Of a DNA stretch of 38,150 bases, positions 17,385-25,455 are shown piece by piece. The notes under the pieces are model-generated. The model had not been told where the DNA came from and ran no database searches. It saw only the letters and a list, made by a program, of their open reading frames with translations. Position 1 is the first letter of the stretch. Each line of letters starts with the position of its first letter. A program made the position numbers and the translations under genes. This stretch comes from Acholeplasmatales bacterium (GTDB taxonomy: Bacteria > Bacillota_I > Bacilli_A > Acholeplasmatales > Acholeplasmataceae): assembly GCA_031284605.1 (NCBI GenBank), contig JAITXV010000129.1, positions 1-38,150 on the forward strand, given 5' to 3'.

Positions 17385-17706
17385 TATTTATACTCCTGGT
17401 AACTAAAAGTGCTTTATTTAAAAAATCGTTTTTTAATAATAAGAGTATAACAAAACATAAAGTAAGTATTGTAGCCAATATTAAAAAATATATAGTTGTA
17501 TGCATTTTTATTTCTATATTTTTTGAATATACATAAACAATATAAACTAGATTTCCAACAATCAATAAAAATGGGATAATCATGTATAGAGTATGAGCAT
17601 CAAAATGGTTGTAAATGTTCATATAAATGATAGCTACAAAATATCCTATTAAAATAAATAAACCACCAGTTGGTATTAGAATTTTTAGTAATGTCTTATT
17701 AATAAT
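17377..17706 (-). CDS. Small membrane protein; ORF track start is ATG 17622, but the reading frame extends upstream to a possible ATT start at 17706 or 17703
   Basis: Open in frame upstream, encoding IINKTLLKILIPTGGLFILIGYFVAIIY before the ATG, with SD-like AAAGGAAAGGGGTGG. Confidence 0.55.
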   Translation of the reverse strand: MINKTLLKILIPTGGLFILIGYFVAIIYMNIYNHFDAHTLYMIIPFLLIVGNLVYIVYVYSKNIEIKMHTTIYFLILATILTLCFVILLLLKNDFLNKALLVTRSINNE

Positions 17707-17827
17707 CCACCCCTTTCCTTTGGCTAAGCCCTATACCAAAAAGAATTAAAAATAAAAGCCAAATATAATGTAAGGAACCACATATAAAATGAATTATTAA
17801 TAGTTTTTTGTTAACTGTTTTTTGCAT
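17699..17827 (-). CDS. 42-aa single-TM membrane protein, absent from the ORF track
   Basis: ATG at 17827 with SD GGGGGA: MQKTVNKKLLIIHFICGSLHYIWLLFLILFGIGLSQRKGVDY*; stop overlaps the putative start of the next ORF. Confidence 0.55.
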   Translation of the reverse strand: MQKTVNKKLLIIHFICGSLHYIWLLFLILFGIGLSQRKGVDY

Positions 17828-17921
17828 AATCATTCCCCCATACTTTTATTTAATAATTTTTATATCTAATTTAATTATACTACCATATTGTATATCTATA
17901 ATAAAAAAGAGTATATGTTTA

Positions 17922-18218
17922 TTAGCCGTGTAATACTCCAGCTGCTGACAAACAAGCAAATATAGTAAATGTGGTGAACCCTATTATAAATGTATAAAAT
18001 AGTAAGTATAATAAATCATAAAGTATTTTATCTTTTTTGATATATTCTTTAGTTATCCACACAATTATTATAGGTGTTACTAGGTATGATATTATAAAAA
18101 TCCATAGTAAAGATTTTTCTTGCCACAAACCTACTACAAAAAATAAGATAATAGAAAGTAGAAGTAATGATATATAAACAGAAGATAAAGTTATTGCTTG
18201 TATTTGCTTTTTTTTCAT
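17922..18218 (-). CDS. Small membrane protein (98 aa, about 3 TM)
   Basis: SD GGGAGGAACAAT before ATG; hydrophobic segments. Confidence 0.75.
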   Translation of the reverse strand: MKKKQIQAITLSSVYISLLLLSIILFFVVGLWQEKSLLWIFIISYLVTPIIIVWITKEYIKKDKILYDLLYLLFYTFIIGFTTFTIFACLSAAGVLHG

Positions 18219-18229
18219 ATTGTTCCTCC

Positions 18230-18604
18230 CTATCTCAATACAAAATACGATAAAATCATAAAAAAAGATGTAATAGCTATAATTAACGAAAATATTACAT
18301 TGTAAGCAACTATAAATATAGTACTTTTTTTATAAAAAAATGTATTTTCTTTCTCTGTTCTTATAATAGAAATCGTTGATAACACCAACAAGACTAAGGA
18401 TATTACAAATACAAAATGCGTATAAAAAGATCTAGTTGGATTATTTTTATATACCTTAATTAATAATATCTCTGTAACAATTAAAAACAATATGGCTATA
18501 AAAGATGGAATTAGAGTTATTATATATTTTTTAATAGTTTGTTTACTTGTGACTTCGGATTTTCCACTATCTAACATTCCGCTCATATCAACCGTTTGTT
18601 TCAT
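18230..18604 (-). CDS. Small membrane protein (124 aa, about 3 TM)
   Basis: SD AAGGAG before ATG; hydrophobic segments. Confidence 0.75.
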   Translation of the reverse strand: MKQTVDMSGMLDSGKSEVTSKQTIKKYIITLIPSFIAILFLIVTEILLIKVYKNNPTRSFYTHFVFVISLVLLVLSTISIIRTEKENTFFYKKSTIFIVAYNVIFSLIIAITSFFMILSYFVLR

Positions 18605-18765
18605 AATTTAGTTCTCCTTTTTTGTTTTGTCTTAATACTTTTTGGATATAGCTATTTTTTTATATTTGTAAAAATTTGTTTATAAAACTAAGTAAGACTT
18701 TGTATATCATTAATATTGTACTCTTTATTAAATATTAAGTTAATAGTAATGTATAATAAAAATTA

Positions 18766-18779
18766 TGAAAACGTTTTCA
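18766..18779. promoter_or_regulatory. Perfectly palindromic cre/LacI-family operator TGAAAACGTTTTCA, part of the 16-bp palindrome 18765-18780
   Basis: Exact cre consensus match, upstream of the minus-strand small-membrane-protein genes, next to TATTAT/TATACA. Confidence 0.85.
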
Positions 18780-18801
18780 TAGATTTTGTATAAAATAGAT
18801 A

Positions 18802-19578
18802 TTATTCTTTATTATCAAAATACTCCTTAGGAGTGATCCCAAATCTTTCTTTAAACCATCTATAAAAATACTCCTGTGTAGAAAAACCCATACTATCAAC
18901 TAATGATTTAATATTTTTAATATTATTTTTATTATTATTTATCCACTCGACTCTAGCATTATCTAAATCAGTGCTAGGATTAATATTAAATATCTTTTTG
19001 TACATACTAGTAAAATAAGGTAAAGAATAAAACATTTCTTTAGACATCATATTAACAGAATGTTTTTTAGGGTCTTGATACATATTTAACCTTAATTCTT
19101 CAAACTTTAATTTAACATCATCCATATCTCTTCTTACTTTTTTTAATTTATTTACTTTTCTAGAAATTGCGATTAATAATTCAGAAATATAATTAGAAAT
19201 CATATATTTTCCAACTATGTTTTGATTTTTCTTTTCATCAACTATTTTAGGTATTATCTCTCTTATTTGGTTACTTATGTAAGGATTGATAAAAGTATTT
19301 ACAGGAAAATTAATATTTCTAAGAAAACTAGAATCATCCACTACAAAATCAATGTAGTCATGATTAAGTCTCGTTCCTAATGATACGAAATATTGTGCAG
19401 TACCAGGAGTATATAAAATACAAGTACCAGGTTTTAATTCAACATTCTGTCCATTTACTACACTTTTAATAGGAGTAGAAAAATGAAAGAAGATATACCT
19501 AAAACTTCCATCAGGTCTATTAATAATAAATGGAGATTCTTCAATAACTTTGTGTCCAATATAGTGTAATTCAAACAT
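18802..19578 (-). CDS. AraC/XylS-family transcriptional regulator
   Basis: N-terminal cupin-like region (ELKPGTCILYTPGTAQYF); C-terminal HTH (YFTSMYKKIFNINPSTDLDNARVEW..., GFSTQEYFYRWFKERFGITPKEY). Confidence 0.92.
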   Translation of the reverse strand: MFELHYIGHKVIEESPFIINRPDGSFRYIFFHFSTPIKSVVNGQNVELKPGTCILYTPGTAQYFVSLGTRLNHDYIDFVVDDSSFLRNINFPVNTFINPYISNQIREIIPKIVDEKKNQNIVGKYMISNYISELLIAISRKVNKLKKVRRDMDDVKLKFEELRLNMYQDPKKHSVNMMSKEMFYSLPYFTSMYKKIFNINPSTDLDNARVEWINNNKNNIKNIKSLVDSMGFSTQEYFYRWFKERFGITPKEYFDNKE

Positions 19579-19602
19579 ATTTCACCTCATTTTTTATTTT
19601 TT

Positions 19603-19616
19603 TGTAATCGCTTTCA
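19603..19616. promoter_or_regulatory. cre-like operator TGTAATCGCTTTCA between araC-type gene and the divergent SBP operon
   Basis: Matches TGNAANCGNWNNCW. Confidence 0.7.
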
Positions 19617-19796
19617 AATTTCAAATATTAAAAAAAGATAATTATAAAAGTCGCATTAAAGACATAATATTCAATATTTTAAAAACTTATAATAAAACAT
19701 CTTTAATTATATTATAACACAATTAAATAATATCATACGCTATAATATCTATTATATGTTATAATATAATTATTAAATCCATGTAAGGAGTAAAGC

Positions 19797-22409
19797 ATGA
19801 AAAAAATATTGACCATTTTATTATTATGCCTTTCAAGTATTATCTTAATATCTTGTAAATCACACACTGAAGACCCAAGTATCGCAATTATCACTAATAT
19901 AACAAATAATTTAAGACCAGGTATAGAAAACTTAGAGAAAGTGACTAGTGGATTCCAACTTTATCCATCTGTTGAAGGTGTTTCTATATCGTATGAATCA
20001 AATGATACAGCTCACCTTATTTTAGATACATCTAATTTACCTTTTGTAATACTAGCTAAAATAGTTAGACCTTTAGAAAATGAAAATGATGCTCACGTTG
20101 TATTAACTGCTACTTTATCTATCAAACACGTTAAAGATGACAATGTTGAAACAAGAACTAAAAGTTTTGATTTAACTATTTTAGCTATTACTGCATTAAC
20201 TGAAGAAGATAAAGTAGAAGATGCTTATAACAGTATAACTTTACCTAATCCTGTAACTAGTAACTTTCCATTAGTATTGTTATCTTCACACGGGGTTAAT
20301 ATATCTTATGCTTCATCTAACTCTTCATATATCAGTATAGATGGCGATATGGCAATTGTTACTAGACCTAACAATGGTTATGGTGCAGTTAACGTTTCTA
20401 TCACTGTTACTTTTGTTTTAGGGCAGAGTGTTAGAACTAAAATAATAGTTGTAACAGTAGCAGAAAAACAAGAAGTTGAATTAACTCCTGAACAAAAAAT
20501 AAACAATGCTTATGATATCTTAACTTTACCAGTAAATATAGATCATTTATTTGTTTTAGAAAGTTTTAATATGCCTAATATAGTTGGAGAAGGAGTTAAC
20601 GTTAGTTATTTATCTACTATGAGCAATGTGGTTAATCCAGTTAAAAATGGTAACATTACTAATGTTATTATAAATAGACAATTAGAAAACAAAATAGTGA
20701 CTTTGATAGCCACTCTTGAAATAGAAGGCGCATATTCTATACAAAAAGTTTTTGAACTAAAAGTAATAGGTACAGAATTATCACCAGAACTAAAAGTACA
20801 GATGGTATATGAAACATTAGTTTTACCACTAGCTAATTATATAGCAGTTACTACTAACTTTAATGTTCCATCATTAGTAGAAGATTGTCTTATTACTTGG
20901 ACAAGTAGTAACTACCAAGTAGTAAACGTTAGTGATTCAGGAACTCCTATTATTAAAAATATGATTATAACTAAACCATCTGTCGATACTGAAATAATAT
21001 TAACAGCAGTTATTAGTTTTGAAGGAGTATCTCTTACAAAAGTATTTAATATTACAGTTTTAGCTATAGATTTAAGTAAGAGTTACAGTATTGAGTTTTA
21101 TGGTTGGGGAGATGCTGCTGAAATGGAAAATTATACAACTTTAATAAACCAATTTATGCATGATTTTCCAAATATAATAGTAAGTTATCAAGCAGATAAT
21201 GCTAGCACCTATCCAACAGCACTAAGAAATAGAGCTAACAATTTACCTGATATATTTTATATGCCAGATACAGAATTTATGGCTTGGGCTTCAGAAGAAG
21301 ATAAACTTTTAGATATAACTAGTTATTTTAGAGCTAATGAATTAGATTTATTATGGGAAGAAGCTGTTAATAAATATTATTATAATAGAACTACTGGTTT
21401 AGCAGGTAAAGAAAATAATGGAAGACTTTATGGTATACCTAAAGACTTAGGACCATTTACTTTAGTATATAATAAAACTCTTTTAAACCAATTAGCACAA
21501 GCTAATAACGTATCTGCAGAAGAAGTAAGTTTATATACTAACCCTTCTAGACCTATGAGTTGGGATGAATTTGTTAGTTTTTTACATAAACTAGATGTTA
21601 ATCCAACTGATGATATATATGGTATTACTCATTATGAAATTGAAGCTGCTGTATATTCTAATAATGCTGATTTCTTCAATCAAGATCAATCAGTTCAAAC
21701 AATTACTAATCCTAATTTTGTACAAGCTCTTCAATGGATAGCAGATTTAAGTTTAGTAGAGCATTTAATGCCTTCTGCTGATGATCAAATTAGTACAAAT
21801 GGATACCAAAGATTTTTTACAGGTAAAAGTGTATTTAGTTTTATGGGTCCTTGGGATAATATAGCTTTTTGGCAATCAACCTCTTTTGATTTTGATGTGT
21901 TACCTGTACCTTATGGTAAAGCAGATAACGCTAAATCAACAGCGTGGGTTGGAAGTATGAGTTATTCAATGTCTAAAAAAACAAAATCACCAGAAGCTGC
22001 TGTTTTATTAGCTAAATATTTATGTTACAATGAACAAGCTCAAAGAAAGTTTTATGATTTAGGTCAACAAGTTCCTAATATTAAGTCTATGGCTAATGAT
22101 GAATATATTAATAATCCACAATTTACTAATGCTGGTTTACCATCTAATGTTAGTGTAGCTAGAAAAGGATTTCCTAATAATAGGCAAGTGTTTGTGGATA
22201 TCATTAACGGATTTAGAGACGAAAATGATTTAATTGGTGGAAAAGCTAGAGCTACTTACTATACATATAATTCATTATGGAAAACTGACTTTTTAGATAG
22301 TTTAGTAGCTATGTGGCACGGAAATGAAAGTGCTTATGATGCAATGCAAAGGTTAGCTCCTATATTACAAGCTCAGTTAAATGAAATGATTAATGATTAT
22401 AGATCATAG
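19797..22409 (+). CDS. Lipoprotein: four atrophied bacterial Ig-like domains fused to an ABC-transporter extracellular solute-binding protein
   Basis: Lipobox LISC. Ig-like units start 'ALTEEDKVEDAYNSITLP', 'ELTPEQKINNAYDILTLP', 'ELSPELKVQMVYETLVLP'. The SBP part begins at 'SIEFYGWGDAAEMENYTTLINQFMHDFPNIIVSYQ'. Confidence 0.85.
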   Translation: MKKILTILLLCLSSIILISCKSHTEDPSIAIITNITNNLRPGIENLEKVTSGFQLYPSVEGVSISYESNDTAHLILDTSNLPFVILAKIVRPLENENDAHVVLTATLSIKHVKDDNVETRTKSFDLTILAITALTEEDKVEDAYNSITLPNPVTSNFPLVLLSSHGVNISYASSNSSYISIDGDMAIVTRPNNGYGAVNVSITVTFVLGQSVRTKIIVVTVAEKQEVELTPEQKINNAYDILTLPVNIDHLFVLESFNMPNIVGEGVNVSYLSTMSNVVNPVKNGNITNVIINRQLENKIVTLIATLEIEGAYSIQKVFELKVIGTELSPELKVQMVYETLVLPLANYIAVTTNFNVPSLVEDCLITWTSSNYQVVNVSDSGTPIIKNMIITKPSVDTEIILTAVISFEGVSLTKVFNITVLAIDLSKSYSIEFYGWGDAAEMENYTTLINQFMHDFPNIIVSYQADNASTYPTALRNRANNLPDIFYMPDTEFMAWASEEDKLLDITSYFRANELDLLWEEAVNKYYYNRTTGLAGKENNGRLYGIPKDLGPFTLVYNKTLLNQLAQANNVSAEEVSLYTNPSRPMSWDEFVSFLHKLDVNPTDDIYGITHYEIEAAVYSNNADFFNQDQSVQTITNPNFVQALQWIADLSLVEHLMPSADDQISTNGYQRFFTGKSVFSFMGPWDNIAFWQSTSFDFDVLPVPYGKADNAKSTAWVGSMSYSMSKKTKSPEAAVLLAKYLCYNEQAQRKFYDLGQQVPNIKSMANDEYINNPQFTNAGLPSNVSVARKGFPNNRQVFVDIINGFRDENDLIGGKARATYYTYNSLWKTDFLDSLVAMWHGNESAYDAMQRLAPILQAQLNEMINDYRS

Positions 22410-22420
22410 GGAGTTATATT

Positions 22421-23350
22421 ATGGTAAATATTTTTAAAAAGAAACCTAAAATTACATATGATTTTGAGTTTAGAAAATCTAAACTTTTTAGAAGAGAAAA
22501 AATAATATCTATTTTATTTATAGCTCTTCCTTTATTAGGCTTTCTAATATTTACTGTATTTTCTATGGTGGCTTCAGCCGCTATGAGTTTTACTGATTTT
22601 AAAGCTACTAGCTCAAGTTTCAAATTAGTAGGTTTTAAAAATTATATTGATTTATTTACTAATCCAATATACAGTGAATCATTTAAAAGGTCTATTAAAA
22701 ATACTCTTTTGTTGATGATTGGTGTTCCTATTGGAATGATTGCTGGACTAATACTAGCTACATTTTTAAATAATAAAAAAATAAAAGGAAGAAAATTTTT
22801 TAGAATCTTATTTTATTTTCCTGCTATAAGCGGTGCTGTAGCTATTAATATTATTTGGAGATATATATTTAATAATGAATACGGACTAGCAGGATTTATA
22901 TTTGGTAAAAATATACATTGGCTTAGTGACCCTGTATTTTTGAAAGTGGCTCTGATAATAAAAGGGGTGTGGAACGGGCTAGGTGGTACTATGTTATTAT
23001 ACCTAGCAGGTATGCAAGGGATAAGTTCATCTTTATATGAAGTAGCAGAACTAGACGGAGCTAATGAGTTTCAAAAGTTTATGCGCATAACATTCCCACT
23101 TATTACTCCTGTTACTTTCTATTTACTTATTACAGGTGTAATAGGTGGCTTACAAAGTTACGCTGATAGTCAAGTATTTGCTCAAGGGCATCAAGAAGCT
23201 CAAACTATTGTGTTTTTTATTTGGTCAAGAGGTATAGACCAAGGAAGATATGGAATAGCTACTGCTGCTAGTGTTATTTTAAGTGTTGCTATTATGATAG
23301 TAACTGTTATTCAGTTTAGATTATCAAACAAATGGGTGTATGAAAACTAA
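22421..23350 (+). CDS. Sugar ABC transporter permease (UgpA/MalF family)
   Basis: EVAELDGANEFQKFMRITFPLITP EAA loop, 6 TM. Confidence 0.92.
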   Translation: MVNIFKKKPKITYDFEFRKSKLFRREKIISILFIALPLLGFLIFTVFSMVASAAMSFTDFKATSSSFKLVGFKNYIDLFTNPIYSESFKRSIKNTLLLMIGVPIGMIAGLILATFLNNKKIKGRKFFRILFYFPAISGAVAINIIWRYIFNNEYGLAGFIFGKNIHWLSDPVFLKVALIIKGVWNGLGGTMLLYLAGMQGISSSLYEVAELDGANEFQKFMRITFPLITPVTFYLLITGVIGGLQSYADSQVFAQGHQEAQTIVFFIWSRGIDQGRYGIATAASVILSVAIMIVTVIQFRLSNKWVYEN

Positions 23351-24240
23351 TGACTAACTATAATGAAAATATATCTAATAATAAAAAACAAAAAATATAT
23401 AAAACTCTAAACGTTAGTGGAAGAGTTATTATATATATTATTTTGATTGTACTTGCATTTACTATGGTATTTCCTTATTTATGGATGATATTTACATCTT
23501 TTAAAACAGGAATTGAAGCTATGGATACTACCACTTTAAAACTATTTCCTAATGTATGGATGTTTGAAAACTATAAAAAAGTATTTGAAACAGTTCCTTT
23601 TACTAAAGGTGTATTAAAAACAATGATAATAGAGATTTCTGTTATTCCAATTGGCACACTTGTTAGTGCTTTAGCTGCGTTTGCGTTTGCGAAACTAAAA
23701 ATGCCATTCAAAAATGGATTTTTACTTATATTGCTTAGTGGAACAATGATCCCTTACGCTGCTTTAATGCTTCCACAATTTAGAGTATTTCAACAACTTA
23801 ATATGTTAAATACTTTATGGCCTTTGATATTACCTGGGTTATTTGGAAATGTAATGATGATGTTTTTCTTTGTTCAATATTTAAAAAGTATGCCAAGCGA
23901 ACTTATTGATGCTGCTAAAATGGATGGTGCTAACTATATCCAAATATTTTTTAAAATAATGTTTCCACTTATTTTACCCGCTATGGCAGTACAAATAGTA
24001 TTTTGGTTTACAGGAATTTGGAATGATTTCTTTGGTCCTAGCATCTATTTAACCCAATTTGCTAGTCAAACCTTACAGCCTATGTTAGCTAAATTATCAA
24101 GTGATAATTCAGGAGGAGTGGTAGGATTACCACTTGTGATGTGCGGTTCCGTTATATCTAGTTTACCGATACTTGTTTTATATATTTTCTTCCAAAAATA
24201 TTTTGTTGAATCTGTAGCAATTACAGGATTGAAAGGATAA
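23350..24240 (+). CDS. Sugar ABC transporter permease (UgpE/MalG family)
   Basis: DAAKMDGANYIQIFFKIMFPLILPA EAA loop, 6 TM. Confidence 0.92.
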   Translation: MTNYNENISNNKKQKIYKTLNVSGRVIIYIILIVLAFTMVFPYLWMIFTSFKTGIEAMDTTTLKLFPNVWMFENYKKVFETVPFTKGVLKTMIIEISVIPIGTLVSALAAFAFAKLKMPFKNGFLLILLSGTMIPYAALMLPQFRVFQQLNMLNTLWPLILPGLFGNVMMMFFFVQYLKSMPSELIDAAKMDGANYIQIFFKIMFPLILPAMAVQIVFWFTGIWNDFFGPSIYLTQFASQTLQPMLAKLSSDNSGGVVGLPLVMCGSVISSLPILVLYIFFQKYFVESVAITGLKG

Positions 24241-24247
24241 AAAAATT

Positions 24248-25426
24248 ATGGCTAATGTTGTATTAAAAAATATTCAAAAAGTTTATTTACCTGCTAATGT
24301 GCACGTGGTAAAAGGGTTTGATTTAGAAATTAAAGATGAAGAATTCATTGTTTTAGTAGGAGGCTCAGGTTGTGGTAAAACCACTACTTTAAGAATGATT
24401 GCAGGGTTAGAAGAAATAACTAGTGGTGAGTTATATATTGATGGTGTTTTGTCTAATGATGTACCTCCATCACTAAGAAACATAGCTATGGTTTTTCAAA
24501 ACTATGCTCTTTTTCCACATATGAGCGTTTATAAAAATATAGCCTTTCCATTACAGTTAAAAAGAGTACCTAAAGACCAAATAGAAGAAAAAGTTCAAAA
24601 AGTAGCTTCTTTATTAGGTTTAAGTGAACTTTTAAAAAGAAAGCCAAAAGAACTTTCCGGTGGACAACGTCAAAGAGTAGCTGTAGGGAGAGCTATTATT
24701 AAAGATTCAAAACTTTTACTAATGGATGAACCTTTATCTAATTTAGATGCTAAACTAAGAGTTCAAATGAGAAGTGAAATAATAAAACTTCATGAAGAAT
24801 TAAAGAAAACAATAATATATGTAACTCATGACCAAGTTGAAGCTATGACTATGGCTACGCGTATTGTTATTATGGATAAAGGGGTAATTCAACAAGTAGA
24901 CACCCCAGAAAATGTATACAAATATCCTTCTAACTTATTTGTTGCTGGATTTATAGGAACACCTAGTATGAATTTTATTTCTTGCGTTCCTTCTAGTGAT
25001 GGATATTTGTATATAACTAAAAACTTAGAAAATAAAGAAACTATTTTTAGTGATAAAACAGATGATAACAAAGAGTATAAATTAAAACTAACTGACCCGC
25101 AGTTTAAACTTTTAAAACAAAGAGATTATATAAACAAAAAAGTAATATTAGGGATTAGACCAGAAGATGTAAAAACAGCTCCAATAAAAACAAATGAAAA
25201 TACAATCAAAGTAAAAATAAATATTTGTGAACTTTTAGGTGCTGAATATAATTTAATGTACTATATTAGTGGAAATTTAATCAACTCAAAAGCATCTTTA
25301 GATAAACGTATAATCTCTGGTATGGAATTAGAAGTTAATTTTAATATAGAAAATGCTCATCTTTTTGAAACAGAATCAAGCGAGTGTGTGAGAATTTGTA
25401 AAGAAATAGAAAAACCTATTGTATAA
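24248..25426 (+). CDS. ABC transporter ATP-binding protein, MsmX/UgpC type (second copy in window)
   Basis: GGSGCGKTTTLRMIAG, LSGGQRQRVAVGRAI, LLMDEPLSNLDAKLR. Confidence 0.95.
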   Translation: MANVVLKNIQKVYLPANVHVVKGFDLEIKDEEFIVLVGGSGCGKTTTLRMIAGLEEITSGELYIDGVLSNDVPPSLRNIAMVFQNYALFPHMSVYKNIAFPLQLKRVPKDQIEEKVQKVASLLGLSELLKRKPKELSGGQRQRVAVGRAIIKDSKLLLMDEPLSNLDAKLRVQMRSEIIKLHEELKKTIIYVTHDQVEAMTMATRIVIMDKGVIQQVDTPENVYKYPSNLFVAGFIGTPSMNFISCVPSSDGYLYITKNLENKETIFSDKTDDNKEYKLKLTDPQFKLLKQRDYINKKVILGIRPEDVKTAPIKTNENTIKVKINICELLGAEYNLMYYISGNLINSKASLDKRIISGMELEVNFNIENAHLFETESSECVRICKEIEKPIV

Positions 25427-25455
25427 TAAAAAAATTTAGAAAAGGAGAAAAGGCT

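Noticed and set aside
17062-18800. Small membrane proteins as toxin-antitoxin, bacteriocin-immunity or holin genes
   Set aside because: No partner toxin, bacteriocin precursor, CAAX protease or lysin gene nearby. Sizes and TM layouts do not single out any of these families, so function is left open.
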